A stretch of DNA of 64,000 bases from positions 248,001-312,000 of the forward strand of contig WBMW01005877.1 of the NCBI GenBank assembly GCA_013396635.1, written 5' to 3'. The notes beneath the pieces are model-generated. The model saw only the letters and a program-made list of their open reading frames with translations, was not told where the DNA came from and did no database searches. This DNA is from Penelope pileata. Its lineage: Eukaryota; Chordata; Aves; Galliformes; Cracidae. The stretch's first letter is position 1; every line of letters begins with the position of its first letter. The translations under genes and the position numbers were made by a program. Below are positions 39,808 through 50,902 of this stretch, piece after piece.

Positions 39808-41298
39808 GAACCTCGATGGGACGCACCCATGTGTGCTGAGGGAGCTGGCAGAAATGATTGCCAAACCACTCTCTATCATCTTTGAAAGGTCATGGAGAAC
39901 AGAAGAGGTGCGTGAAGGCTGGAGGATAACCAATATCACTGCAGTCTTCAAAGAGAGCAAGAAGGAGGATCTGGGAGACTACGGGCCAGTCAGTCTCAGC
40001 TCTGTCCCTGGGAAGGTGATGGAAAAACTTGTTCTGGACTGGAAGAGAAGAAGGCTATCAGGAGTAGTCAACACAGATTCACCAAGGGGAAATCATGCTC
40101 GATCAACCTGATAGCCTTCTGTGATGTCATGACCAGCTGGATAGACAAGGGGAGAACAGTCGATGTTGTCTACCTTGACTTCAGCAAGGCTGTTGACACT
40201 GTCTCCCATAACATCCTTGTAATGAAGCTTAGAAAGTGCGGGATAGATGATTGGATGGTGAGGTGGATTGAGAACTGGCTGACTGGCAGAGCTCAGAGGG
40301 TTGTGATCAGCAGTGCAGAGTCTGGTTGGAGGCCTGTAACTGGCAGTGTTCCTCAGAAGTTGGTGCTGGGTCCAGTCTTGTTCAACATCTTCATCAATGA
40401 CCTAGATGAAGGGATGGAGTGCACCCTCAGCAAGTTTGCTGATGATACAAAGCTGGGAGGAATGGCTGATGTGCCAGAAGGCTGTGCTGCCATTCAGCAA
40501 GACCTGGACAGGCTGGAGAGCTGGGCAGAGAGGAACCTGATGAGGTTCAACAAGGGCAAGTGTAGAGTCCTACACCTGAGGAGGAATAACCACACATGCA
40601 TCAGTACAGGTTAGGGGATGACCTGCTGGAAAGGACCTCTGCAGAAAAGGACCTGGGTGTCCTGATGGACAACAGGCTGGCCGTGAGCCAGCAGTGTGCC
40701 CTTGTGGCCAAGAAGGCCAATGGTATCATGGGGTGCATTAAAAAAGGCGCAGCCAGCAGGTGGAGGGAGATGATCCTACCCCTCTACTCTTCTGGTGAGG
40801 ACACATCTAGAACATCATGTCCAGTTCTGGACTTCTCAGTTTGAAAAAGACAGAGAACATCTAGAGAGAGTCTACTGGAGGGCCACAAAGATGATAAAGG
40901 GTGTGGAGCATCTCCCTTACAAGGAAAGGCTCAGAGACCTGGGTCCAATCAGCCTGGAGAAGACTGAGAGGTGATATGATCAATGTTTACAAATATCTAA
41001 AGTGTAGGAGGCAAATGGATGGGGCCAGGCTCTTTTCAGTGGTGTACAGCAACAGAAAAAGGGGCAATGGCCAAAAATTGGAACACAGGAAATTCCACAC
41101 AAACATGTAAGAACTTCTTCATGGTGATGGTGATGCAAAAGGATGCCCAGGGAAGCTGTGGAGTCCCCTTCTCTAGAAGATATTCGAGACCCCTCTGGAC
41201 GCCTACTTGCATGACCTGCTGTAGAGAGCCTGCTTTGTTAGGGGGGTTGGACTTGATGATCTCTAGACATCCCTTCCAACCCCTGTAATTCTGTGATT
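39808..41298 (+). mobile_element. CR1 LINE, 1.5 kb, 5'-truncated
   Basis: This is the largest single repeat in the window. Homology starts abruptly in ORF2 (CGATGGGACGCACCCATG, from about 39814). It runs through the reverse transcriptase and the C-terminal domain of ORF2, then a short 3' untranslated region (GGGGGGTTGGACTTGATGATCTCTAGACAT). It ends in the terminal motif ATTCTGTGATT. Its GC content is clearly above the flanks. The 5' truncation is typical of target-primed reverse transcription. No clear target duplication is visible. Confidence 0.95.
39811..41224 (+). pseudogene. CR1 ORF2 (reverse transcriptase) remnant, frameshifted
   Basis: This is the C-terminal part of the CR1 ORF2 polyprotein, whose intact form nicks DNA and reverse-transcribes the element RNA. 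The N-terminal endonuclease is missing. Visible blocks in order are RPVSL-like YGPVSLSSVPGKVMEKL, then the first catalytic block LDFSKAVDTVSHN (Asp codon at 40177; the usual F is V). Next is GSVPQKLVLGPVLFNIFIND (canonical GVPQGSVLGPVLFN altered), and FADD at 40435-40446 with both catalytic aspartates kept. The later blocks are NKGKCRVLHL, then VYKYLKCRRQMDGARLF and RKRGNGQKLEHRKFHTNM. The frame changes near 40045-40070, near 40600 and between 40844 and 40915, with stop codons in the tail. It cannot make a working protein. The terminal stop of the original frame would be TAG at 41222-41224. Confidence 0.93.
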
Positions 41299-41529
41299 AA
41301 CTTTGCCCTTTCATTTCTATCCTGGTGTTATCTATTACAATTGTTGCCATTGTCAATGTGTACTTTTTATGTGTATTTGTATTTACAGTATTTATGCAAG
41401 AGAAAGACTTTTACTACTTCCTCTGCTTTTCCCTCTTCCCTTTCTTCCTCAGTCTTCCTGTTCTCTGCTATGATTCTACATTCTCCCTTGTTGCAGTTCT
41501 GGAACTTACTGAACCACCCTTCATCCTCT

Positions 41530-41662
41530 AGAACCGGACTGAATGACACCCTGAAAACCAGGTGTGATCTGACTACTGTTCTGGCTTTGATCAGGAGATT
41601 GCATTTGATGATGTCCAGAGCTTCCTTGCAATCCTGAATTATTCTGTGATGCTATGGTCTCA
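41530..41662 (+). mobile_element. CR1 LINE 3' end, second fragment downstream of the long copy
   Basis: CTGGCTTTGATCAGGAGATTGCATTTGATGATGTCCAGAGCTTCCTTGCAATCCTGAATTATTCTGTGATGC (split here for reading: GATGATGTCCAGAGCTTCC, then AATTATTCTGTGATGC) follows the CR1 3' untranslated order ending in the ATTCTGTGATT-type terminus. It carries many substitutions. It is separated by about 230 bases from the end of the 1.5 kb CR1, which has its own 3' terminus, so it is a separate and probably older insertion. The 5' limit is uncertain. Confidence 0.65.
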
Positions 41663-42034
41663 TAAGCACTTCAACTATTCATGCAAATGCAATCCAGCTT
41701 TTTTGCTGTTGTTGGGTTAGGGAGTTATAGCATGTAAGATGCTTGTGTTCAAAGAGCACAAGTGACAGCAATGGTTGGTACTGGGGGTGTTCTCCCCTCT
41801 CTGTGCGAACTGCCAGATGGGCTCCTTGAACCTTGTGGAACTGCAGAGCAATGTGCAAGTAGGCTGGGATACAGGCTGTCATCCCTGACTGTTCTTTCAT
41901 ACAACCTCTGTCTCATTCAGTGCCTTATACAGAGAGGGTTCTCTGCACTTTTTTTCTCCCCTATTATTTTCTATGTAACTCCACCCTTAGTTCAAGCCTT
42001 CCCCTGGAGATAGAAACAATTGTCAAAGATTGTT

Positions 42035-42056
42035 GTTTTTTTTTTTTTTCCTGCAG
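42035..42056 (+). other. Splice-acceptor-like polypyrimidine tract and CAG
   Basis: T15 with a final CC, then TGCAG, looks like a strong 3' splice site immediately in front of the 42 kb duplication. No paired donor or coding exon is recognised, so this may be fortuitous. Confidence 0.25.
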
Positions 42057-42199
42057 CGTACAATGCTTTACTATATGCTAATGGCAGCTTTGAGGCAATC
42101 CTTAGGAATAAACCTGTCTACGGCTTTTGTGCAGCATTCAATATTACATCGTGCATTAAAGCCCTCTGTGAGACAGTCCTTGAGAATAAAGTTGTCTCC
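42053..42199. repeat. Diverged tandem duplication, unit about 70-78 bp
   Basis: Copy A (42053-42122) and copy B (42131-42199) align from GCAGC through to a shared end. For example GAGGCAATCCTTAGGAATAAA...TGTCTAC in A corresponds to GAGACAGTCCTTGAGAATAAA...TGTCTCC in B. Each unit carries an AATAAA. The two copies differ at roughly one base in three to four, so the duplication is old. A frame stays open through both units. That could be chance, but AATAAA-plus-TGTCT units also resemble the R/U5 part of avian LTRs. The identity is unresolved. Confidence 0.6.
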
Positions 42200-44325
42200 T
42201 ATATGAACAGATAATACAGACATGTAGATTTTTGGGTGAATATAGACATGAGCTGGGTCTTCCACAGAGACTCCGCATTATGCTACCGATGTGGAGGAAG
42301 AGAGGTGCCCTCCGGCTCTACACCCTGTATTGTCCCCACTGCTTTCCAGGAGGCTGGCACGTCCCTTTCACATCCTCATCCTATTGCCCTCAAGGAGATC
42401 TGGACCACCTGGGCACTGTGCTGTTTAGTATCTTAGAAAATCAGTTCTTCTACATACCATGCAGGAAAAAAAGGACTCTTTTATTGTCTTTCCACAGACA
42501 TCACAGAAAAGCACTTGGGAAAAGGGAACCTTAATGTAAGAACCAATTCATCCAATTCATTGCAGTTAGTTAAGGGTTTTTTATGTATCCTAGTGACTTT
42601 ATCATGTAACACAAGCCTTACAACATTTTTCTTAACTGCCACAGTTCAATTTTGTTACTTAACAGTACTCTGGATCTCTAGGTAATTTTCTTACTAGAAA
42701 GCTGAGAAGTCTTCAATCATTATCCCATATTGCTGAACGATATTTTACAATTCTAAGACTCTAACTTAAAACTATTGGCCTACAGGGCTCAGACACTAAC
42801 ACCTGTAAGACCTGCTGAAAACCCAGAAAGGAACAACACTTTTATGAGTAAAAAAAGATGTTAACAAAAGGCTGTAGTTTTGTAATACTTTTTAAGAATT
42901 TTAAGAGTTGATTGATGCTGGAATAACTGTGCACCATAGCATATCTTTTGCCTTTGGCAATTGGAGAAGGAGACTAGTTCAGAGCTGAAATTTCTGCATC
43001 AAAGAGTGGAATCTCAAAAGATTTGGTTATGCTTGGATAATGATCATCTTAAAAATTCAGTGAATACTCTACTTCAGGCATGGCCATACAAGGCGGATCC
43101 TTTTTTTATTTTTTTCTTAACCCAATGCTATTACTTTTTCAGAAGGTGAGTTGAAAGAAATGTTTCACCCTCCTTTACAGAGTTCCTCTGTTTTTTATTT
43201 TTATATTTTTTTTTATTATTTTGAGTTGGCTTATTATTATTAAAATAACTAGCTTATTAGTAACCTTTTGATTTTCAGCTAAATCTTTGTGAGATGTATT
43301 TCCCTTAACAGTTATGTTAGAAGTTGCTGCAAGTAAATTGCATGTCTACACATCAGAAAACAAATAAACCCTGCGTTAACACTTGTGAAAATCAAAGTAC
43401 TCATTTTTACAAAGCAGCTATCATTATCTTCTTCCAGATGGTAAGACAAGATTACTTTAAAGACATCATCTTAAAAAGAAGCAAGTGTCTGTTCATATCT
43501 ACTTCATTAAGCCATTTTTTTTTTCAGCTAGGTCTACTCTAACCTATATTTTAAAAGTTTTAGTCTATTGTTAAACATTATTTCTATGAAATTACATCAA
43601 CTGTAAACCAGGGCTATACTCATGACTTAGATCTTAATACAATTTATCTTTTCAAGTATCTTGGATCATCTACAGAATGTCCAGTCTGCGTATATGCCAG
43701 CATAGAAGGCTGACATATTTACACATTCTATTCATTAACAAAAAACTATAACTTGTTTCCTTTGATTAACACAAAATTATATTAATGTCTTCTAGGTCAA
43801 AGATTACTACATATCCTATATATGTGCATTATACATAGTAAAGTACATACATTACACAGCAACTCAGTAAATAGGATGGAAGATACTGTAAACAACTTCC
43901 TGGCCCACACATTTCTTTCCATGAAAACTGTGTGCTATTATGAGTGTGCATGTGAGAGGAGAGATAAGGGGAAGACTGGTGTGCATCACTGGGTCTCATC
44001 CCAGTAAGGATCTGCCTATTGCCCAAGATATGGGGATTTGAGGGCACTCTATGGTGAGTTAGGATGTAGTCTCCTGTTTTAGAAGGAAAAAGCTTCAACT
44101 TTATCTCATGCTTCTCAGAACTTCTAATTGTATTGTTTAAAAAGACCTCAAAATTGTTTCCTAATTTGAGGAGCTATGTAAATCCTGATTGTGTTTTGAT
44201 CTCATCCACAGACTTAAGTGTTCACCTCAGTTTTAAATTGGGTGAAAGATGAAGAGCATTTTTCTAATTAGACAGTGTAGATTCTGAAAAGACTTTCCTG
44301 AGGATATTTCCTGAGAAACTTGATT

Positions 44326-44345
44326 AGACATAATTAATTATGTCT
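44326..44345. repeat. 20-bp perfect palindrome
   Basis: AGACATAATTAATTATGTCT is exactly symmetric, centred on AATT. The core TAATTAATTA contains paired homeodomain-type TAAT sites. Whether anything binds here is unknown. Confidence 0.9.
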
Positions 44346-44371
44346 GAACAACTCAGAGTGTTACAGACATT

Positions 44372-44400
44372 AAAAAAAAAAAAAGAAAGAAAGAAAAAGA
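44372..44400. repeat. A13 with GAAA units
   Basis: Thirteen A residues are followed by GAAAGAAAGAAAAAGA. It is a simple repeat with no body recognised upstream. Confidence 0.85.
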
Positions 44401-44862
44401 TAGAATGATATAGAATGATGACCTGCTGCCTTTTTTGTTGATGTTGTTTGTTTTGTTTTCTTTCGAAGCAAAACTAAAATGCATAATTGCAGGAACAGAC
44501 CTGCAGGTGGTGAGGTTCACAATAACTGAGTTGCTATTGAACATGTAGCCCAGCTATGAAAAAATCTTTCATTAGCATACAATAGCAAATAGACCAAGGG
44601 ATGAGAAAACCTTTGCAAATCCTAAAGACATTTCTAACAAAGTTAAAGAAGTACAATGTGATTGAACCAAAAGATCAATACTGTTGTAGATCCTTTGCCT
44701 AGGGTTATTAGACTTAATGAGCCAATAAATGCTAATAGATCAAAGACTAGTTTGGCCTAAAAGCTTGAAGCAATTTCCTAAATGAAACAACTGACATCCC
44801 TAGAGTTACACTACAGTTGATGATTTCTCTGGCTCAAAATTTCAGTTGAATTCCATGTACAA

Positions 44863-45411
44863 GGGCTGCTTCAAAAACAATGCCTCCTTTTTGTTTTTTT
44901 GTTTTTTTTTTTTGGTCTCACAATGTCAGAAGCGGATGTTGGTGGTATGGCAGTAGAGGTTGAACCTTCTCACCAATATTCCACTACATTTTGTTGCCGT
45001 GCAACAGCTGGCAGCAGAGGGGCAGTCTGACCAAATGGCGTCTGACATGGAAGTGCAGATGAAGCAAGGGGGTGGAACTGAATTCCTCCATGGTGAAAAA
45101 TGGCACCGATTGACATTCACTGATGTTTGCTGAACATTTCTGGAGACCAAATGGCAGATGTGAGTGCAGTGAGGCAGTGGGTGGTGACAGCAATGTGAAA
45201 GAAAAGCCATGTTCCAGACTGCCATGCGTAGCTGTCATATCATGAAATGAAGAGTGTCTCAATCGACTCATTCCCACAAATCATCTAATGATGATGGCTA
45301 TGTTGAAAAGTAGTGTTTTTTGCTGAGAATTTGCTCTATCAAATACTGTTATTGTGCTCTTTGTTGTAGTTTCCATGGAAGTAAACAGAAGGTATTACTT
45401 TCAGAGCAATC
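44863..45411 (+). mobile_element. Mariner-type DNA transposon, non-autonomous copy 1
   Basis: A 549-bp element with terminal inverted repeats: GGGCTGCTTCAAAAACAATG on the left and the reverse complement GATTGCTCTGAAAGTAAT on the right. TA follows the right end (45412-45413); the left TA position reads AA and is probably mutated. Read forward, it retains the N-terminal DNA-binding part of a mariner-like transposase in decayed form (KMAPIDIH, LLNISGDQ, then KEKPCSRLPC, a relic of the linker between the two helix-turn-helix units). It then jumps to the extreme C-terminus (DGYVEK), so the whole catalytic domain is missing. Several stop codons and frameshifts are present. A T-rich run sits just inside the left end. 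It is likely mobilised in trans by a full-length relative. Confidence 0.85.
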
Positions 45412-45445
45412 TATGTATAGGGCAGCTCACCAAAAAAAAAAAAAA

Positions 45446-45477
45446 NNNNNNNNNNNNNNNNNNNNNNNNNNNNNNNN
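45446..45477. other. Assembly gap, 32 Ns inside a poly-A tract
   Basis: Thirty-two undetermined bases are flanked by 14 A on the left and by A7, then GAAAGAAAGAAAAAG, on the right. The gap starts 35 bases after the end of mariner copy 1. The true length and content are unknown. Confidence 0.98.
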
Positions 45478-46712
45478 AAAAAAAGAAAGAAAGAAAAAGC
45501 TGAATTAAGAGGAAATTGCAGTTAGCATCTGATAGATGCAGAATATTAGGAAAAAAGATCCACTTCAAAACAAGGTCATCAGCCTTCAGAACCCGAATGA
45601 CTATTTTCCTGCCCTAATTATTTTGTAGGCTGGTGATGAATTGTGACTTGTCCTTGTGTTTCAGGTGACAAGATTCTCCAGCGCAAGCCTCTCTAATCTT
45701 ACAGTTTTAAATTTGTATCTGAACTTCTCACCAAGTCTCTCAAGATGCTGTTGTCCTATGCACATTTTCCAAAGGCAGGAATCAAAAACTGTTTCTGGTC
45801 AAACCCCAAAGAATGTTCTATGTTTCTCTAAAACCATCTGATGTTTTTCTCTATTAGATGCCCAGGCAGCCACATGAGTGCACGTTGTACAGAATTGGTG
45901 AGACTGAAGGAGAATTCCATTTTCTCTTCCACATTTTTTTTTTTCTTTCAGCCCAAGCTTTAAAGCAGCACAGATTATTTCAGGCTGCTTTCACAGGGAC
46001 TTCTGCAGCCTTCCCTCCCCTCCAGGAACTCCAGCAGTCCTAATACTCCATCCTGTAAAATAGTTACTTGTACTAGTTAGCTAGGTAAATCAAGAACAAG
46101 TAGAAGGATCACAGAGGAAATTAAAGTTGCTTACATCTTTTATAAAACATTTCTATTCAGTAATCATTGATACTCCACTCCTTACATGAGAAAATAAGAG
46201 GTTTGGTCCCTATTTAGGTATACAGCTGCATTTTATTTCAGGACATGACAGAATAATTTGATTCAGTTTCCTAAACTTATTTTCTTGTTTCCCAATTGGC
46301 AATAATTCCAGGAGCTATTCTGTTTGTTTTTCATTATGCACCATGTACATTTTTTAGCTCTTTTTCTGTATATACTCTTCAACTATAGTCCCTTAGAAAG
46401 CATATCACTTAAGCAAGAATAATTTAGGCCACCAGAATTAGGTCAGCTAGTTTTATGATAGCTAGAACTTCTGCAGCCATTGCTCATCTCTACTTTTTCC
46501 CTCATCCATCACAATTAGCAAGGAAAGGATAATTAGAGAAATACATGGTTGCATGTAATCCAATTTAATTTGGAACTTCCCTTATTAGCCTTAACAGGAA
46601 CTGGATTATGTCTTATAATCACTTCTATAGTTTGCTTTATATAATCATGCCACTGTTTCACATACATGCTGCATTCCCTTTTTACAATTTTTTTTTTGAA
46701 CACAGCAACACA

Positions 46713-46726
46713 AATATATATATATA
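46713..46726. repeat. (TA)7 microsatellite
   Basis: A short alternating AT run. Confidence 0.8.
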
Positions 46727-49386
46727 AATTTATGTACTGCATCATCTAATTTCTTATGGACATTAAAAGCAGGAGTGAAAAACAAACAAACAATAACCCC
46801 CCTATCTTAAACTATATTTTAACACCCTTGGTCAAAGCTGGAAGTTCAAAGTCTGTCAAGACTGCCAATCTAGAGGTAAAATATCCTCTAATATCACACT
46901 TTATGCACATGGCAAAACAACACACAGCTTTTCAGAGTCCACTCTTATTCCTAATTTACATATATGTAATCTTCACAGAGTCAATAGAAAAACTTGCAGA
47001 TATCAAGTGGAAAATCCTTTCTCTTATGTGCCCCTATGTACTGAAAGGCAGTTTACAGTCCTTAACTCCTAAAAATTACAAATGCCAATTATTTCCTTTC
47101 AACTGAAATTATTTTAGCCGGTAATGTTGTTCTAGTCCTATGGGGTTAACAACAGCAGGTGAAAATTGTTTAATGAAAGAACGTCCTGTCTCTGACACCT
47201 GCAAGCAAACCCTAGGGGGAAAAAAAGCAACACCAAAAATGTAGGCATTGAATGCTGTGAGAATAACATTTTTTCCTCATAAATAAACACTTCTGAGGCT
47301 TCTCTAATGTTACTATACTGAATAAATAAAGTTTATTAGCAAAAAACATGGTAAATGTATTTATTATTATTTTTTTAAAATTTAAGAAAGCTGTTGATAC
47401 TTCTTTGTCACCAGTCAGCACAGGAAACTGCCAATAAGAATTCTGCATGACAGTCACTTCCTGGCTTGTTTTCTATACTGTGAAGCCAAAGCAGGATATT
47501 AAAGAAAAAGTCTATCAAGAAAGAAGTAATTTCAGTACTTCTAAGGTAATTTTTCACTGTGAAAAACTACATTTGTTCCAATTAACACTGCACTTCTTTG
47601 AAAGGAAGCTGGTGCTGGCAATCATGAAGTAAAGGTCAACAGAAACCCTGGATCCAGTAGAATCAAAGGGACTGTAATTTGCAGTGAATTGGGCCATGTA
47701 AAGACAAAAAGTCATAAGCTACCAGAGTTGTAGTTCTCACTTCTGGTTTTACTTTTGTCCACAGTAAGAAATAACTTTACTGACTGTGCCATTAGAGATT
47801 GTTTCTTTTTTTCTGCTGATTCAGTTGCTCGGTACTGCTCTCACTTGCACAGAGGAGGAAAAAGTCACCTTATTCAACGAGCTTGTACTTTGTCACAACA
47901 TCCAATAATTAGTTGGCCTACATATTTTCCAAGTGTGCAAAGAATGGTGACAATAACTTATCTCAGTAGGACAGAAAGAACAATTTGGAGGATTCAATAA
48001 GGCACAAAGTAGATCCTCTAAAAGCAGCCATGAGATATAGTAGTTAAGGACCTAAACAGAATTTTTGTGATCTGAATCTATCGCAATAAATCATAATGTT
48101 TGCAAAGCTGACTTTGGTTCTTGTGTGCTTTTCTTAGACTCATGCATCTGTGAATATTTAAAAGATGATTTAAGTAGAAGTTTGAGAGCTTGAATTTGTC
48201 TTAAATATTTTGTTGATTACTTACTAGTTTTAATATATGAGCAGTGGCAATGTTGAATTTTCCATGATATCATTTCTGTAACTCCAAGATAGACAGGACT
48301 TATTTGAAGTTGAAAAGACTCTTATTTCATTTGGGGAAAGATAAATAGTCAAGAAAATGCTGAGCTATCAAAACAATTCTGAGATACAAATTACATCCTG
48401 AGCTAATCATTCGCATTCACTGCCAAAAGCATCTTCCTTCCTTGCTTGCTCACAGTATTAGCAGTAGCAGCTGCTGTTGAAATCTCTCCTGGAGATTGTT
48501 AGGAGCTGCACAAGAAAAGCTATGTGCTGGAGGCCCATTTTGATGAATAACAACTGTAAATTTATTGTACGTAGAAAACAATGCAGAAAGGTAGTACCTG
48601 TCTTCAAACATGTCAGCTGATGGTGGTCTTTCTAATTATGAAAAATCTTCCCACTCATCTAGAAAAATAATTTTATGCAATGTTTCTGCAACAAGAGGAG
48701 AACCATTTCCCTGCTCCAGTATGTTAGTAGATAAGGTATTCTCTGCAGGACATGAGGTATTAACTGTAAGAAATCACCTGTAGCACGTTCCTCTTGCTGA
48801 TGTCACATTTCCTTCTGTATGACTTTAGAGACTTTGTTTGTTTGCCATGAAATTCAGTGAAGAGTTCTTTTGATTCTGGACACTTGATGTGATTGTTTGT
48901 AAACATCCTTTGTCTTTCTCAAGGACACAAATATTGCAGATGTAGGTTCAGGTGAGGAACCCTCTGACAGGTAATATCCCACAATATGGTGCAGTTAAAG
49001 TCAGGGCTACCTTAATTGTTGTTTATTTTGAACAGAACTTACAAATAAATTTCTCTAGGATAAACTAAACATTGATAAAGAACAAAGTATGTCAGAGCAG
49101 GCATCAAAAAAACCAAGATAAGTTTGTTTAAGAAATAAAACTTAAAAGCTGTCCAATAGAACAGCTTGAGAAAGAGTTTTCTTCAAAAGCAAGTTATTTA
49201 TCAAAGTTCTTGTGCTGTCCTTATTGACTGTGCTGACAGATTTAATGAGGACTAATGCCCAGTTTAACATTTGTTATGATACCAATTTAAAATAAAAAGT
49301 ACACATAAGAATATCAGAATTTTCTATCTCTGTGCTGTTATCTGTGGAAGCCATGCTTCTGAGAAACAGCAGTTTATAGCTTCAGG

Positions 49387-49417
49387 TTTTTTTTTTTTTG
49401 TTTTTTTTTTTGTGTGT
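49387..49417. repeat. T-rich tract
   Basis: T13, G and T12 are followed by GTGTGTG. It is a simple repeat and no adjacent element was recognised. Confidence 0.85.
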
Positions 49418-50870
49418 GCAGTAAATAATTATTAGTATATTCCTATAGTTCCTTTCTTTGGACTTTGATTATTATATATTTTTCATGCTTATCAATTCTT
49501 AAATTAGAATATCAAGAAGAGGTAATAAAAACCTCTGAAAAGGAAAGTATATAGTAAAATGCACAATAATAAAAATAATCTCAACATAAAAAGGCCCAAA
49601 TATTTATAACATCAAAGACTTCTGGTAATTTTCAATATAATTTCATGGAGAAGTAATTTTCCTCTTCTGTGTTTTTCTCTCAATACTGCATTTTGTAACA
49701 ATAATAATAATAAAAAAGTAACACTAATTATTTAAGTGTGAATATATTTGCAACAAAATGTCTTCACAGAACCAAATACGGTCAATTACTGAAACCTTGA
49801 TATAAAAGAACTGAGAATTTACCACAGAGGGGAGATGGAGAAGATAACAATTTTTTTTTTTCTTCTCCAATTACTGTTTTCTTTCTATTATATAAATCTA
49901 AATTTTTGGAGGAGAAGGTGATCCTCATAAACTTCTCCTGCAGTATGACTGAAGTGTGGCTCAGTTAATGCTGCCCTCATGAGCCATGCTTCTCATGAGA
50001 GGAAGTAGAAATGCTGTTCTGGGAGCTAAGCTATTTTGATCTGTGTCCACTGGTGTTGAAATAATCTACTCTGCTTTCACAACCTCTTTGAGTATTTGTT
50101 GCTTGAAAAGTGTAGTGACAGGAGTCAGAGTTTGCATAAGGAGAATCACAGCACTTTGCTCAGGTATAATGCTTTTGTTGACGTAACGCAGATTCCCAAA
50201 ATACTCACTTGGTATCCAGCGTGATAGCTGCTCACCTGTTAGCATAGTCATCCTCATATTAGTAAAATCTAGTTTGAGCTCTCTACTCATTCCACATTAA
50301 TCAAAGTCTGGAATAAAGCCAAATGAAGTTAACAAATTTACTCTGGTAGAAATCTAGTGTAAAATAAAAGACTTTTGCATGCAGACAGACTTGTCCTGTT
50401 TTCCAAATTTCTCTGCCTATGCATGTAAAGTGAACCAATCGATATGCTGCTCAGAGGTAAAACTGATCATGCAGAAATTGAAATTTGCATCCATTTTCTT
50501 TTACCCAGTTGTTCCCATATGTCAAAGCAGGTAAGATATATGCAACTGATGTTTCTCCCCAGACAGATCTTTTGAGTTCTACATTTGTCTAAGTCCAAAA
50601 TTATTTCTGTCTACTTCTCCAAATGCTGACTTTCTAGAAATTTTAGCTATACCTTTGTTACACTATATCCTATGAAGTTATAGGTGAACTTTCATGTTTA
50701 TTCCAAGCTCTGCTTTCACAGTGAACAATGCTTTCTGCTGGGAGAATGCAGAATTAGATTATATCTTAATTTGATAAAATAAATGCTACAACGTCATGTA
50801 AAGTTCCTAAAATAGAAGCAACTGCATTTGTTAACCAAACTGTTCAAGTAAAATATTTGAACTGAGGGTT

Positions 50871-50902
50871 GTTTTGTTTTGTTTTGTTTTTAAAAAAAAA
50901 AA
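50871..50902. repeat. (GTTTT)4 pentanucleotide repeat followed by A11
   Basis: Four GTTTT units are followed by a single T and then a run of A, so the strand changes from T-rich to A-rich abruptly. This could form a small hairpin. Confidence 0.85.

Larger units (their letters stand above)
42200..44862. other. Unique non-coding sequence
   Basis: No gene recognised. The first 300 bases are GC-richer (about 42260-42430) and leave two overlapping frames open without a motif. T-rich runs lie near 43098-43113 and 43187-43222, a 20-bp palindrome at 44326-44345, and an A/GAAA tract at 44372-44400. Confidence 0.55.

Noticed and set aside
41660..42052. Possible LTR U3 upstream of the 42 kb duplication
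   Set aside because: No TATA box at the right place, no TG start and no target duplication could be identified.
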